In this document: piece by piece, positions 7,532 through 18,900 of the stretch
How positions within the stretch are numbered: position 1 is the stretch's first letter
Layout: every line of letters begins with the position of its first letter
Source of the DNA: Xylanimonas ulmi
GTDB lineage: Bacteria > Actinomycetota > Actinomycetes > Actinomycetales > Cellulomonadaceae
Length of the DNA stretch: 64,000 nt
Direction of reading: 5' to 3'
Assembly (NCBI RefSeq): GCF_004216535.1
Contig: NZ_SGWX01000001.1
Coordinates: 3,348,001 to 3,412,000 of the forward strand
Translations under genes and position numbers: made by a program
Notes under the pieces: model-generated
Databases searched by the model: none
What the model was told of the DNA's origin: nothing
The model's input: only the letters and a program-made list of their open reading frames with translations

Positions 7532-8773
7532 TCACTCCGCGGGGGGTGTGCCCGGCTCGGTCGCGCCGGGGGTGCGGTCGAACGGCAGCGAGACGCGCAC
7601 GCGCGCTCCACCCAGCGGGCTGGGTCCGAGCCGCAGCGACCCGCCGCGCGACTGGAGCCGTTCGGCGTGCCGGGCCAGCCCGAACAGCTCGGGCTCGCCG
7701 TCGGGCAGGCCCGTGCCGTCGTCGTCCACGGTGACGTCGAGCAGCCATGGGCCGCCCGGAGCGGACCGGTCGGCCGGGCGCACCTCGGCGGCGACGCGCA
7801 CCTGCGTCGCGCGCCCGTGTTTGAGCGCGTTGGTCACGGCCTCCTCGACGGTGTAGACCGCCACGAGGCGCTCGGCGAGCGGCAGCGGCTCCTGGCCGGC
7901 GTCGGACAGGCGCCGGTACTCGGGGCCGATCTCCAGCGACGTCGCCAGGCGCACCGGCAGCCGGCGCAGCATCTGCTCGATGGCGCGGTGCGCGCCCAGC
8001 TCGACGCCCGAGGGGAACACCGCGTGGCTCAGTGAGCGCACCTCCTGGTCGCGGACCTCCTCCAGTCGTTCGGCCCACTCGCGCAACTCGGCCGCCGCCG
8101 CCTCATCGGTGGTGGCCAGCCGCGCCGCGAGCCCGTCGAGACCCGCGGTGACCGCGACCAACCGGTGCTGCAGCGTGCCGTGGAGCTGGTCGGAGACCAT
8201 GCGGCGCACGCGCATCTCCTCGGTCTGCAGCTCCTCGACGGCGCGGGCCGCACGCCGGGCCTCGCGCAGCCTGCGGGTCTCCTCGTCGCGCGCGCGGGTC
8301 ACGAGTTGCGCGGTGAGCACGCCCGCGCTCACCGCGACGAATCCGGCCGCGAAGCCCGCGACCCACTCGGCGATCGCGAAGACGGCGCCCGACGGCGTCG
8401 AGTAGATGGCCCGCAGCCCGGCGACGCGCGGCAAGGACGCCACCAGCGCCACCGCCGCGATGATCAGGTATCGGGTCCGCGGCGGCCACGACATCGGGCG
8501 CAGCGCGAACGTGCCGGCCACGACGAGCAGCCCGTAGCCGAGGTTGACGCCGGTGACCCCGAGGGCCTGGGCGAGCGTCGCGGCGCCCGTGAGCTGGGAC
8601 GCGGTGTACCACCCGCCCCACCCGGCCCACTGCGCGAGCGACATGAGCGCAAACAGCAGCGCGTTGGTCGACGCGAGCACGACGCCCATGCGGGTCGTCG
8701 CGTGCCGGGTGAGGTCGGCCCGCAGCGCCGGGAGGCGTTCGGCGCGGCGAGTGGGGCCGGGCGCGGAGGTCAT
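7532..8773 (-). CDS. sensor histidine kinase (NarL/DesK-type)
   Basis: The 413-residue protein has an N-terminal membrane part of about six hydrophobic segments (residues 25-170) and a coiled region. A HisKA_3-type dimerisation helix carries the phospho-acceptor His in DQLHGTLQHRL, and a C-terminal HATPase has VEEAVTNALKHG (N-box) and DDDGTGLPDG (G-box). The start ATG overlaps the stop of the response-regulator gene in an ATGA. Upstream frame extension exists but reads through the regulator, so it was discarded. The signal sensed by the membrane part cannot be read from sequence. Confidence 0.85.
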   Translation of the reverse strand: MTSAPGPTRRAERLPALRADLTRHATTRMGVVLASTNALLFALMSLAQWAGWGGWYTASQLTGAATLAQALGVTGVNLGYGLLVVAGTFALRPMSWPPRTRYLIIAAVALVASLPRVAGLRAIYSTPSGAVFAIAEWVAGFAAGFVAVSAGVLTAQLVTRARDEETRRLREARRAARAVEELQTEEMRVRRMVSDQLHGTLQHRLVAVTAGLDGLAARLATTDEAAAAELREWAERLEEVRDQEVRSLSHAVFPSGVELGAHRAIEQMLRRLPVRLATSLEIGPEYRRLSDAGQEPLPLAERLVAVYTVEEAVTNALKHGRATQVRVAAEVRPADRSAPGGPWLLDVTVDDDGTGLPDGEPELFGLARHAERLQSRGGSLRLGPSPLGGARVRVSLPFDRTPGATEPGTPPAE

Positions 8774-9435
8774 GTCCGCCACGCACGCCCGGTCTGCTCG
8801 ATGAACGCGAGCACGGCCGCGACGCGCCGGTTGCTGCCGTCGCCGTCGATCCCCAGGCGCTGGTAGATGGACTTCAGGTGGCTCTCGACCGACCGCGTGT
8901 TGATGCCGAGCCGTTCGGCCGCCGCCTGGTTCGACAGACCCTCCGCGACCAGCCGCAGCACACCGAACTGCGCGGGCGTGAGGTCGGCCACCGCCGAGCC
9001 GGTGCGCGGCTCGGAGCGCTGCACCAGGTACGGGTCGACGACGACCTGCCCCTCCGCGGTCGCCGCGACGGCGCGCACCAGCACGTCGCGCGCGAAGCTC
9101 GACCGCTTCGACAGGTAGCTCCACGCCTTGGGCGCCTCCTCCTGCACCGAGGTGAACAGGCCCATGACGTCCTCGGCCGACAGCAGCATGATCGCGAGGT
9201 TCGGGTCCTGCCGCTGCAGTTGCACGCCCAGCGCGACGCCGTTGCCGTCGGGCAGGTGCACGTCGAGCAGCGCGACGTCGATCGATCCAGGGGTGAACAC
9301 CAGGCGCGCCTCCGTGGCTCCCGGCACCGCGTGAACGACGCGCAGGTTCGGCTCGGCCGAGAGCGTCTGTTCGAGCATTCCGCGCATGAGCGCCTCGTCC
9401 TCGACGATTCCGACACGTACCACCTGATCCGTCAC
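8770..9435 (-). CDS. LuxR/NarL-family response regulator
   Basis: The protein is about 221 residues from the GTG at 9435. In-frame ATGs at 9465 and 9495 are possible but add an unusual N-terminus. The receiver domain begins VVRVGIVEDEALMRG, with the phospho-acceptor Asp in VALLDVHLPDGNG. The C-terminal LuxR-type HTH is LTPAQFGVLRLVAEGLSNQAAAERLG plus the recognition-helix region RSVESHLKSIYQRLGI. It is translated just before its kinase, with a 4-base overlap, so the two form a standard two-component pair. The targets are unknown. Confidence 0.86.
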   Translation of the reverse strand: MTDQVVRVGIVEDEALMRGMLEQTLSAEPNLRVVHAVPGATEARLVFTPGSIDVALLDVHLPDGNGVALGVQLQRQDPNLAIMLLSAEDVMGLFTSVQEEAPKAWSYLSKRSSFARDVLVRAVAATAEGQVVVDPYLVQRSEPRTGSAVADLTPAQFGVLRLVAEGLSNQAAAERLGINTRSVESHLKSIYQRLGIDGDGSNRRVAAVLAFIEQTGRAWRT

Positions 9436-9509
9436 GGGACGATCGTATGGCGGCGATCGGAACATTGGGCTCACGTCATACCACTTCTGCACCATGACAC
9501 CATGGCGCG

Positions 9510-10166
9510 GTGCGGGTTCTGCCCCTGACCTTCGACGCCCTGGTCACGCGCCTGGTGGCGCGCGCGCTGGACTGCCCCGAGGAGCCCGCGCGAGGCCCGG
9601 AGGGCACGACGGCGGTGCGGCTGCTCGTGGACGGGCACCCCGCCGCGCGGCCCGAGGCGCTCGCGGACGCGCTGGTCGACCCGCTGCGCGCGGCCGGGCG
9701 GCCCGTCGCGCGGGTGCGGCTGCGCGACTTCCTGCGCCCCGCGTCGTTGCGGCTTGAGCACGGGCGACGCGACGCCGACGCGCTGCTCGACGGCTGGGTC
9801 GACGCGGGCGCGCTCAACCGTGAGGTGCTCGGCGCCGTCGTCGAGCGCGGGCGCTACCTGCCGACACTGCGCGACCCGGTGACCGACCGCTCGACGCGCG
9901 CCCCGTACGTCACCGCGGCGCCGGGCGCCGTCGTCGTGCTCGACGGGTCGCTCGCCCTGGGGCTCGGGCTCGACGTCGACCTGACGGCGCACCTGGCGCT
10001 GTCGCGCGCGGCCGAGACGCGCGGCACCCCGCTCGACGACGCGTGGCAGCTCGCCGCCTATGACCGGTACCGCCGCGAGGTCGCCCCCGACAGGCGCGCC
10101 GACGTCGTCGTGCGCTTCGACGACCCACGGCATCCGGCGCTCGTGGAGCGAGCCGGGCGGGGCTGA
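9510..10166 (+). CDS. uridine-kinase-like protein with degenerate P-loop
   Basis: The 218-residue protein matches the layout of actinobacterial uridine kinase-like proteins: the first strand VRLLVDGH, a helix PEALADALVDPLRAAGRPVARVRLRDFLRP, and a C-terminal DVVVRFDDPRHP. Where active members have a Walker A G-x4-G-K-S/T loop, this copy reads GHPAARPEA, lacking the Lys and the Ser/Thr. ATP phosphotransfer would therefore be impaired or lost, unless the family uses another site. GTG start. The gene is divergent from the two-component pair and convergent with the VOC gene, with 22 bp between stops. Confidence 0.65.
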   Translation: MRVLPLTFDALVTRLVARALDCPEEPARGPEGTTAVRLLVDGHPAARPEALADALVDPLRAAGRPVARVRLRDFLRPASLRLEHGRRDADALLDGWVDAGALNREVLGAVVERGRYLPTLRDPVTDRSTRAPYVTAAPGAVVVLDGSLALGLGLDVDLTAHLALSRAAETRGTPLDDAWQLAAYDRYRREVAPDRRADVVVRFDDPRHPALVERAGRG

Positions 10167-10188
10167 GGCGTGGCCCCCTCCCGCGGCC

Positions 10189-10926
10189 TCATCCCCAGCA
10201 CAGGCAGAACGGGTGCCCGGCCGGGTCCGCGAAGACGCGGAACGTCTCGCCCCCGCCCGGCAGGGCCGTGGCGCCGAGCGCGAGTGCGGCGGCCTGCGCG
10301 TCGTCGGGGTCGCGCTCGCCGATGCCCAGGTCGAGGTGGAGCTGCTGCGGGCGGGCCGGGTCGGGCCAGGCGGGGGCGTGGTAGTCGGCGACCTGCTGGA
10401 ACAGGAGGGTGCGCTCGCCGCCCAGCATGGCCATGCCGTCGCCCTCGTAGGCGACCTCCTCGCCCAGCAGGCTCGCCCAGAAGCGCGCGGCGGCGCCGGC
10501 GTCGGGCACGTCGAACGTCAGCGCCCACACTGCGGCGTGGTCGACCTCGTCGCTCACGCACAGGTCGAAGGGGTGCCCGGCGGGGTCGGCAAGCGTGTTC
10601 CACGTCGGGTTCTCACGCAGCACCGTGGCGCCCGCCGCGACCGCGGCGGCCGTGGCGGCGGGCAGGTCGGGAACCCGCAGGTCCAGGTGGAGCTGCTGCG
10701 GGCGCTCCTGCCCGGGCCACTGCGCGCGCTGGAGGTCGGGGGCGGGCTGAAACCCCACCAGCCAGCCCTCGCGGGTGCCCAGCACCAGGAACTGCCCGTC
10801 GTCGTCGGCCTCCTGAAGCACCCGCGACGGCGCGACCTGCTGCCAGAAGGCGCCCGCGGCGGCGACGTCGGGCACGTCGAGCACGACGGTCTCGACCACT
10901 CCCACACCACTCTTCGTTGTCCCCAT
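10189..10926 (-). CDS. VOC (glyoxalase/bleomycin-resistance fold) protein with two tandem domains
   Basis: The 245-residue protein from ATG 10926 is two copies of the VOC fold. Each copy begins with a V(V/A)LDVPD- or LTFDVPD-like strand, has a conserved RPQQLHLDL strand, and ends DPAGHPFDLCV or DPAGHPFCLCW. The fold usually binds a divalent metal and hosts isomerase, dioxygenase or resistance functions. The substrate here is unknown. Both halves are complete, so the duplication is old and intact. Longer upstream frames overlap the divergent lyase gene and were discarded. Confidence 0.85.
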   Translation of the reverse strand: MGTTKSGVGVVETVVLDVPDVAAAGAFWQQVAPSRVLQEADDDGQFLVLGTREGWLVGFQPAPDLQRAQWPGQERPQQLHLDLRVPDLPAATAAAVAAGATVLRENPTWNTLADPAGHPFDLCVSDEVDHAAVWALTFDVPDAGAAARFWASLLGEEVAYEGDGMAMLGGERTLLFQQVADYHAPAWPDPARPQQLHLDLGIGERDPDDAQAAALALGATALPGGGETFRVFADPAGHPFCLCWG

Positions 10927-11034
10927 ACGCCCACAATCACCCGGGCTTGTGCCCCCCGCAACTGTCTCGGTCCGCGCTCCCGCCCGCCGCGCGGGCCGCT
11001 CGTGCGCGAGGATGCCGAGCAGGGAGGTGGTCGT

Positions 11035-12411
11035 GTGATCGTCGCGCCGTTCGGACGGTTCACCGAGGGGCGCGTGCCCGACCCCGGGATCGCGGCGCTG
11101 TTCTCGCGTGAGCACCGCTGGCAGGCCCGGCTCGACGTCGAGGCGGCGTTGGCGCTCGCGGAGGCTGACGCGGGCCTGGTGCCGCTTGAGTCGGCGAAGG
11201 CGATCGCGCTGACGGCGCGGCTGGAGAAGCTCGACATCAAGCGGGTGCTCGCCGCGACCACGGAGGCCAGCCACCCCCTGGTGCCACTCATCGAGGAGTT
11301 CGCGCGCGTCGTCGGGACGCAGCACGGCGGGTGGGTGCACTGGGGCGCGACGACGCAGAACGTCACGCAGACCGCGGACGTGCTGGTGCTGCGCGAGGCG
11401 CACACCAAGATCAAGGAGCTGGTGGGCGCGGCGTTGCGGTCCGGTGCGGAGCAGGCGCGGCGCTCGGCCGCGCTGCCGCTCGCCGGGCGCACGCACTCCC
11501 AGCACGCGGTGCCGATCACGTTCGGATTCAAGGTGGCCGTGTGGATCGACGAGCTCGTCGCGCACGCCGACCGGCTCGAACGGGTCGAAGAGCGGCTGTT
11601 CTGTGTGCTCATGGGTGGTGCGGTGGGCACGTTCGCGTCGTTCGGCGCGGCCGGGCGCGCCGTCGAGGCCGGGGTGGCGCGACGGCTGGGTCTGCGCCCC
11701 ATGCGCGTGCCGTCACGGGCCATCAACGACGGCATCGTCGAGTATGTGCTGGTGCTGGCGCAGATCGCCGGCACCATCGGCAAGATCGCCAAAGACGTGT
11801 ACGCGCTCATGCAGCCCGAGTTCGGCGAGGCGTTCGAGCCCATCCCGCCCGGCACCGTCGGGTCCTCGACCATGCCGCACAAGCGCAACCCGCAGTTGGT
11901 GCTCGACATGTTGACCATGTCGGCCGAGCTGCGCGCCCTGGCCGCGCCCGCGCTCGAGTCGATGCTGCACGACCACGAGGCCAACGGGGCGATGACGGCG
12001 CTGCTGGAGGACATCTCGGCCTCGGCCACGGTGCTGGCCGGCGACATGCTCGCGCGGCTCGACGTCGTGCTCGGAGGGCTGGAGCTCGACGGCGAGCGGA
12101 TGCGGGCCAACCTGCGGCTGTCGGCCGGGATGATCGGGTCCGAGTCGCTCATGCTCGCGCTGGGGGAGCGGATCGGGCGGCAGCGGGCGCACGAGGTGGT
12201 CTACGACGCCGCGCAGAAGGCCGCGGTGACCGACACCCCGTTCCTCGACCTGCTCGCGCAGGACTCGGTGGTGATGGGCGCGTTCACCGTCGAGGAGGTG
12301 CGCGAGCTGCTGGACCCGACGGGGTACCTGGGGCGGTCGGTGCAGATCGCCCACGCCATGGCGCAGGTCGCGGACGAGGTCGCGCAGCGGTTGGGCCCGG
12401 CGCGCGGCTGA
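11035..12411 (+). CDS. fumarase/aspartase-superfamily lyase (adenylosuccinate lyase/PcaB-like)
   Basis: The GTG at 11035 follows a strong AGGGAGGTGG site and gives 458 residues. The superfamily signature GSSTMPHKRNP lies near residue 277, with THSQHAVPITFG and TTQNVTQTAD in the earlier conserved regions and an ADSL_C-like C-terminal domain. The enzyme should catalyse a reversible beta-elimination or a cycloisomerisation. The choice between adenylosuccinate lyase paralogue and 3-carboxy-cis,cis-muconate lactonizing enzyme is not decidable here, because no purine or protocatechuate genes are adjacent. The N-terminus (PFGRFTEGRVPDPGIAALFS) resembles the PcaB-like side. Confidence 0.85.
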   Translation: MIVAPFGRFTEGRVPDPGIAALFSREHRWQARLDVEAALALAEADAGLVPLESAKAIALTARLEKLDIKRVLAATTEASHPLVPLIEEFARVVGTQHGGWVHWGATTQNVTQTADVLVLREAHTKIKELVGAALRSGAEQARRSAALPLAGRTHSQHAVPITFGFKVAVWIDELVAHADRLERVEERLFCVLMGGAVGTFASFGAAGRAVEAGVARRLGLRPMRVPSRAINDGIVEYVLVLAQIAGTIGKIAKDVYALMQPEFGEAFEPIPPGTVGSSTMPHKRNPQLVLDMLTMSAELRALAAPALESMLHDHEANGAMTALLEDISASATVLAGDMLARLDVVLGGLELDGERMRANLRLSAGMIGSESLMLALGERIGRQRAHEVVYDAAQKAAVTDTPFLDLLAQDSVVMGAFTVEEVRELLDPTGYLGRSVQIAHAMAQVADEVAQRLGPARG

Positions 12412-12981
12412 GCGCTGGGATCGGGCGCCCAAGGGCCGTCTCGGAAGGTCGAGCGGGCGCCGACACATTGCGAGACGTGGTATACGCGCCCGCGTCTGCC
12501 TGGGTGGGCGGTTTGGGATGGGGATCGTTTTCGTTTTTGTGCGAATCGGGTCCCTGCGTGGCGATTTCAGCTCGGTTCTCACGGATGTGGTTGGACCACT
12601 ATGACGGTGGGCCGCGACTCCTTGAAACATCAGGAATCGAGCGGACTTGCAGGGGTGGCGGACGCATGGACGAGCGTGCGTCGAAGGGGTCATGCGAAGC
12701 GGCGGTGTTCATCGGCGGGATCGGCGCCCGGCGGCCAGCGCCGTCGCATGTCGCCTCTCGAATTGTGACCTGCTAGCCAAAACGCGTCGCTTCTGCGCCT
12801 GTGTGGGACATATCGGTAACGATGAGGTAACGATCATCGGATGTTGGCGTCGTTGTCGATCAACCGCCGCCATGCGCCGCAAGGTCCGCGCGATCCGGTA
12901 CTTAGCGTGAGGCACGCCCCTACGTAGGCGACGGCCGGGGGCGGCGCGAATCGCCGCGCGCACCGACGAGGGAGTACTGCC
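12412..12981 (+). promoter_or_regulatory. 570-bp intergenic region before the giant surface-protein gene
   Basis: No convincing gene is seen here. The base composition is less GC-rich than the neighbouring genes. Two exact direct repeats GGTAACGAT at 12815-12823 and 12826-12834 are 11 bp apart, one helical turn, and could bind a regulator of the adhesin gene. A GAGGGAG ribosome site lies just before the ATG at 12982. The rest of the stretch holds nothing recognisable. Confidence 0.4.
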
Positions 12982-15900
12982 ATGATCGCTCACCGATACC
13001 GCAGCAGGCGCCGCTCCGGCTATGCCTCGACCGTGGCCGCGATTCTCGCGTTGGCTCTTGTCGGTACGGGTGCAGTGGCGGTGGCCGGGCCCGAAGAGAT
13101 GGTGGGCGCAGCGGCGGCTGACGATCCGTCAACAAGCACTGAGCGCCCGGACCACCTCGCGACGCCTGAGAAGCTCGTCGACCCAGAGACGCACCACGAG
13201 TATCCGGGTGCGAAGGACCCCGACTACTACGCCATCTCAAGCCAGGGGCCAGGCCGCATCTGGACCGACAAGACCGTCTTCAAGAATGACGTTCCGGTGC
13301 CTCCAGGAATGGAAGGCGAAGAAGACCCGGGACCTCTTGTCGTCGGCCCGGATGAACTTGCCGTCGCACTGTCCGCAGTCGGATCGACGCGCCACGTGAT
13401 GAGCTCGGTGCCAGTGCCGATCGACGTCGTGCTCGTTCTCGACAACTCATACTCCATGAGGCAGTGTGTCGGAAACACTGAAACCTGCGACGAGACGGGT
13501 GCGACAACGGCGCCCCGGTCGTGGCTCAACTCTCGTGCGTATGCCATGGTGGACGCAGTCAACTCGGCGATCTCCATCATCCAGGCGGACAACGACGCCA
13601 ACAAAGTCGCCCTCGTGTTGTTCGGCAACAACGCCGAGGTGCTCGAAGGGCTTGCCCCGCCGACAAAGATCAAAGACTCTGAGGCATACATCTCCTTGAC
13701 GCGCGGGTCGGGTGGCGCGCTGACGTTGCAGACTGCGACCCAAACACGGACCGTCGGGACGCAAGGCGGAACTCAATCCACGAACATCCAACGAGGTGTG
13801 ACGACCGGCATGGGCTTGCTCGCGAACCCGAGCGAACCTGTCACGGGACTGAACCAGCGCGTGCCCAACGTCATCCTCTTCACCGACGGCGAACCCACGC
13901 TCTCAGCGACCTCACCCTCCTGGTGGAACCCCACGGACGACGGAACCCACGGACCGAGCGCACCGGCGACCCAGAACAACCCCGCGCAGTACTACGGGAA
14001 CGGATTCAAGGCGGCGCTGGCGGCTTCCCTGCTCAAGGAGAAGATCAGGGCGGCCTACAACGACGACGACTACAACAGGGCCCACGGAGTCAACGGAGTG
14101 GAGTCCAGTGTCTACACCGTCGGTCTCGGGATCCCAGGTCTGATCGGACAAGGTCAGGACCTCGCGTATGCGACGCTCGACCCAGCGATGAAGCGCGAGG
14201 ACGTGGTACAGAACGACATGGATAGGAGCTTCAGCGGCGCCCTCGATCAGTACCTTTCGGGCGTTGAACCTTTCTCCGTCCTTGTGGATAGGAGAAACAA
14301 CTCTAATGTGGACTATCCCGTCACGCACCCAACGGACGAGGACTATTCTTCCTTTGACCTCGAGAGAGTTAGCGACTTCGCATACAACACCGACTTCTTC
14401 GCCCCTGTTACGACCGATGACCTGAAGGACTCGTTCGAAGAGATCGCGGAGACAATCGTCGACGCGGCGCCGAACTTCCCCGTCGCCGTCGGATCCGACG
14501 GGGCCAATGCCGACGGGTATGTCACATTTATCGATCAACTCGGGTCCTACATGCACGTCACCGACATGAGCCGAATCGCATTCTGCTCGTTTGACGACCG
14601 GGCGATGGAGGAAGCCGAGCCCGGCGATGTTGAGACCGATTGTGTCGCGACGACGTTCACGGTCAAGAGCAGCGTGCAGCAGAGTCAGAACGTGGACGCA
14701 TACGAGTTCGCGGGTTCGTACGACGCCAACTCAATCATGCCGGGCGCGACGGAACTGACGGCAATCAAGATCACTGTGGCCAGGAGCGATGACCTCAGCG
14801 TCGGAGACACCGTGACCGTCCGCGTGCCGGTCGGCCTCCTGCCCGTGTATGACAAGCGTGTCACTCTCGACGAGAACGGCGACCCGAAGAGCATCGCCTC
14901 TTTCGTCTCGCACCCCTTGCACGTCTACTACAAGGTGGCACCGAAGAGCGCAGTGCTCGAGTTCCTCGCAAACCCCGTCCCAACTGACCCAGGCGCTGAG
15001 CACTTGTTGTCCGCTGCCGAACGGGTTGCGTTGACCAATTACATCTCCGGGAACTCTGTTGACGGCAAGGTACGGTTCTATTCGAACGCCTACAACGACG
15101 GCGCCGCGGAAGGACTCACCACTGCCTCCTTCACGCCGTCGCTCCGCAACGACTTCTATCGCATCTCGGCTGCGTCGCCGCTCTTCATGGACGCGCAGGT
15201 GAGCGAGCCGCTCACGCAAGCCGACTGGGGAGACCGGAGTACCCCGGTCTACTACCAGGATGTCGTTTACACACGCCCCGACGGAACGACGCCAGAACGG
15301 ACGCTTCTGACGATCGGCACAACGATCGGCGACCTGCGGGATGCGGGATTCAACCCGACCGCGGCGCAGGGACAGATCGTCGCGCCCGCCGGCCTGCTTG
15401 ACATCGGCGCCGAACGCATCCAGAGCCTCGACTATGACAAGTGCTCGAATGCCACTTGGGATTACGATGCTCCCACCTGTGTCGGTGGTTCGGGAAACAA
15501 CACCGGGACCGCGACCTCTGTGCGCACGACGCGCAGTGCGATCACGTCGACAAGTGGGCCCGACGGCGTCGTCACCGTCGCGCTCGGTAATAACGGAACG
15601 CTCGACTACCCGGCGCCGGGAACCCTACGGGTGTCGAAGTCTGTTGTGTTCGACGAGAGCGCTGGCCTTCACCCGCAGGCCTCGACGCCGTTCACGTTCC
15701 AGCTCGATGTGGCCCGGTCGGAGGAAGCGGCGCAGGACGACGAGGCGCCGTTGGCAGAATCGTTCCTGGCGTCGGTTTATCGCAGCGATCACTCGCTCGA
15801 CCGCAACATCATAGTCGAGAACCATGATCAGTTCACCCTGTTCGCGGACGAGTACGCGATCTTCTACGGGCTCCCTGCAGGGGCCGAGTACGTCGTGACC

Positions 15901-18900
15901 GAAGTCGAGTCTGAGATTCCTCCGGGGTATTACCTCGAGAGTCCGGATGGCCCGCCTGCAGGTGTGATTCCCTCTCCGCCGGCGAGCGGGAGTTCAGCGG
16001 ACTTCGTCAACCGCTACGAACCTGCGAGTGCCGTTTCCGATGGGCCATCGGTCCAAAAGGTTATTGAGGGTCGCAGTTGGCGCGAAGACGACACCTTCCA
16101 ATTCTCTCTGTGCGATGAGGTGCAGACCTGTAGGACTGTTGACGTAACGAGCGGCGCAGCCGTCTCGTTCCCGCCGATCGAGTTCGAGTCAGCGGGCGAG
16201 TACGCCTACACGATCTACGAGCGCGACGATTATGCTGTGGACCCGGCGCTCTCGTTCTCTTCGGCGGCCTACTCGTGGGTGGTGACGGTCTCGGATGAAG
16301 GCGACGGCGTGCTGCACGCGTCCGCCGTGCTCACCCCAGTCCGCGACGACGACGGCACCGTTCTCTCCCCTGCCTCGGCAGTGGACGTCGCTTCCTTTGT
16401 CAACACGTGGGACGACGGTGAGGTGGGCGGCACGCTGCAGGCGACGAAGCAGGTCAATGACCTCACGAGCTCTGATGGCACCGTATGGCGGAGCCCGACG
16501 CTGGCGCATGAATTTCTCTACAAGTCCCTCGGCGCCGATCTCGAGAAGCCGCCGGGCGACCGCACTGGCGTCGAGGGACCGTCGTTCGGGGAGAAGGGAA
16601 TCGTAGTCACGAATGTGCCGGGTCAGAGTATCGTCCACTCGCCACGCCTGTCGTTCACCGCAATTCACGCGGGACACACATTCTACTACTCGGTAGAGGA
16701 AGTGGACCCGAACGATTCGGACTCTTTCGTCTCCTACGACGCGCGCGTCTACTTCTATGCAATTCGCGTGGCTCTGGAAGATCTGGGTGAGACGCCGGAT
16801 GGAGCAGAGGGGCCAATGGACCTCACAGCGTTCTCTGAGCGTTGTGTGACGACGAAGGACGAGATCAGTGAGGCGAGTCCCTACGGTGAGTGTGATCCAG
16901 GTCCCGGCACGTACGGCGTCGACGTCCCTGCGGCATTCGAGAACACCTATGACGCGGGCGAGGCATCGGCCAATATCACGGGCACAAAGTCGCTTGTCGG
17001 GCGCGAATGGGCGGACGGCGAGGAGTTCACGTTCACGCTCGAAGCATGCGACGCGTTGACCGAGGCTGCGCTTGACGACGGGACGGTGACGATCCCTGAG
17101 GTTCAGGTGACGGCCTCGGCGACGGGAGTGGCAGACGCGCGATTCGCCTTCGAATCACTGACGTTTGCGAAGCAGGGCACGTACACGTTCTGTGTCCGAG
17201 AGGTCGCCCCAACTGACGACGGCAGTGGGATGGTCTACGACCGGGATCCTGTGACATACACGGTCAAGGTCACGAACCCCGATGACGCCGGAGACGCGAA
17301 CCTCGCGGTTGAGGTCACGGCGAGCGGGACGAAGCAGGGATTCGTCAACACGTACATCCCAAGCCCGGCGACGGCCACACCGACGTTCAGGAAGGTGCTC
17401 CAGGGACGCGCGTGGTCGGCGTCCGACGTTTTCATCTTTGATCTGAAGGCCCAAGAAGGAGCGCCACTGCCAGCGAGGACGGAGGTGACAGTGGACTCGG
17501 GCGCGGGGGCGACGCCGTTTGGCTTCGGTGACATCACTTTCCACGCGAAGGGCACCTACACCTACACGGTGACGGAACGAACACCCGTCCCCGCGCCGTC
17601 ATGGATGGATTATGCGGACCCCATCACGGTGACGATCGTGGTCGAGGACGATGGGATCGGCGCCTTGTCGATCACGAGCATCGAGTACTCAAACTCGACT
17701 GGGGCGTTCGTCAACACGTACTCGGCGAGCCTTCCGTGGCGGCTCGACCTCACAAAGTCGCTCGTAGGCCGGCCAATGAGCGCTGGGGAGTTCGAGTTCA
17801 CCGTGACGCCGCAGGACGCGGCAACGATCAGCCGTTTCGGCGCCGAGCCTGGAGCACCGGTGCCAACTCTGCTGAGCGCAGCGAACACGCCCGTGACGAT
17901 GACGGGCCTGGTCGCGACGTTCACGCAAGACGACATCGGCGCGCGGTACTGCTGGGACGTCAGAGAGGTGGTGCCGCCAGCACCGCTCCCCGGCGTCACT
18001 TACGACGGAGTGCTGTACGTCGTCTGCACAGTGGTCGCTGACCGCGGCGAAGGAGTGCTCGCTGCGGAGACGACCGTCGCGGGGTACGGCGGCGTGAGTG
18101 GCGGCAGCACCGTGACCTCCACGGTGACCACCACGGACCCCGAGCCTCATTGGCCGGTCGCGACGTTCGCCAACACCTTCCACCCCTCGTCCTGGTCGCT
18201 GGCTAAGTCGAGCAACCCGGCGGACCGCGCGGTTGATCGCGGCGGACTCATCACCTACACGGTGACTGCCACCAACACGGGCGGCGAGGGCGCAGAGCCC
18301 CCCACCGGCCTCGTCATCACCGACGACCTGAGCGGAGTGCTGGATGGGGACAACGCGACCTTCGTCGAGTTCCTCGAACCATATTCAGGCACGGCGTCGT
18401 TCGATCCGATCCACCAGAGCATCACGTGGGTGTTTGGATCGCTCGCTGACCAGGAGAGCCTCACGTACACCGTTCGGGTCAGTGAGAAGGCTTACGGCGT
18501 GACGTTGCGCAACGTCGTCACTGGCACGGCCAGCGGCAGCCCGGAGACTGTGGAAGACGACCTCCCGCCAACCACGTGTGCGGCGGGCACTCCCTTCGAC
18601 GAAATCGGCGCCGAGTGCATGACGGAGCACGTGACGGATCCGACGTGGTCGTTGAAGAAGACGAGTAGCGACAACGATGGCAAGGCAGAGCCCGGCCAGC
18701 TCATTGTCTACGCGGTGGAGGCCGCGCCGGTCGGAGGAAGCGTCGACGGTCTGACCGATCTGGTCGTCACCGATGACCTGTCCGACGTGCTCGGCGACGG
18801 CAAGGCGACCTTCGTGGAGGTGCTCGACCACCAGGACGCGGCGAAGCTCAGCGAAGACGGCATGACGCTCGTGTGGAGGATCGACAAGCTCACCGAGCCC

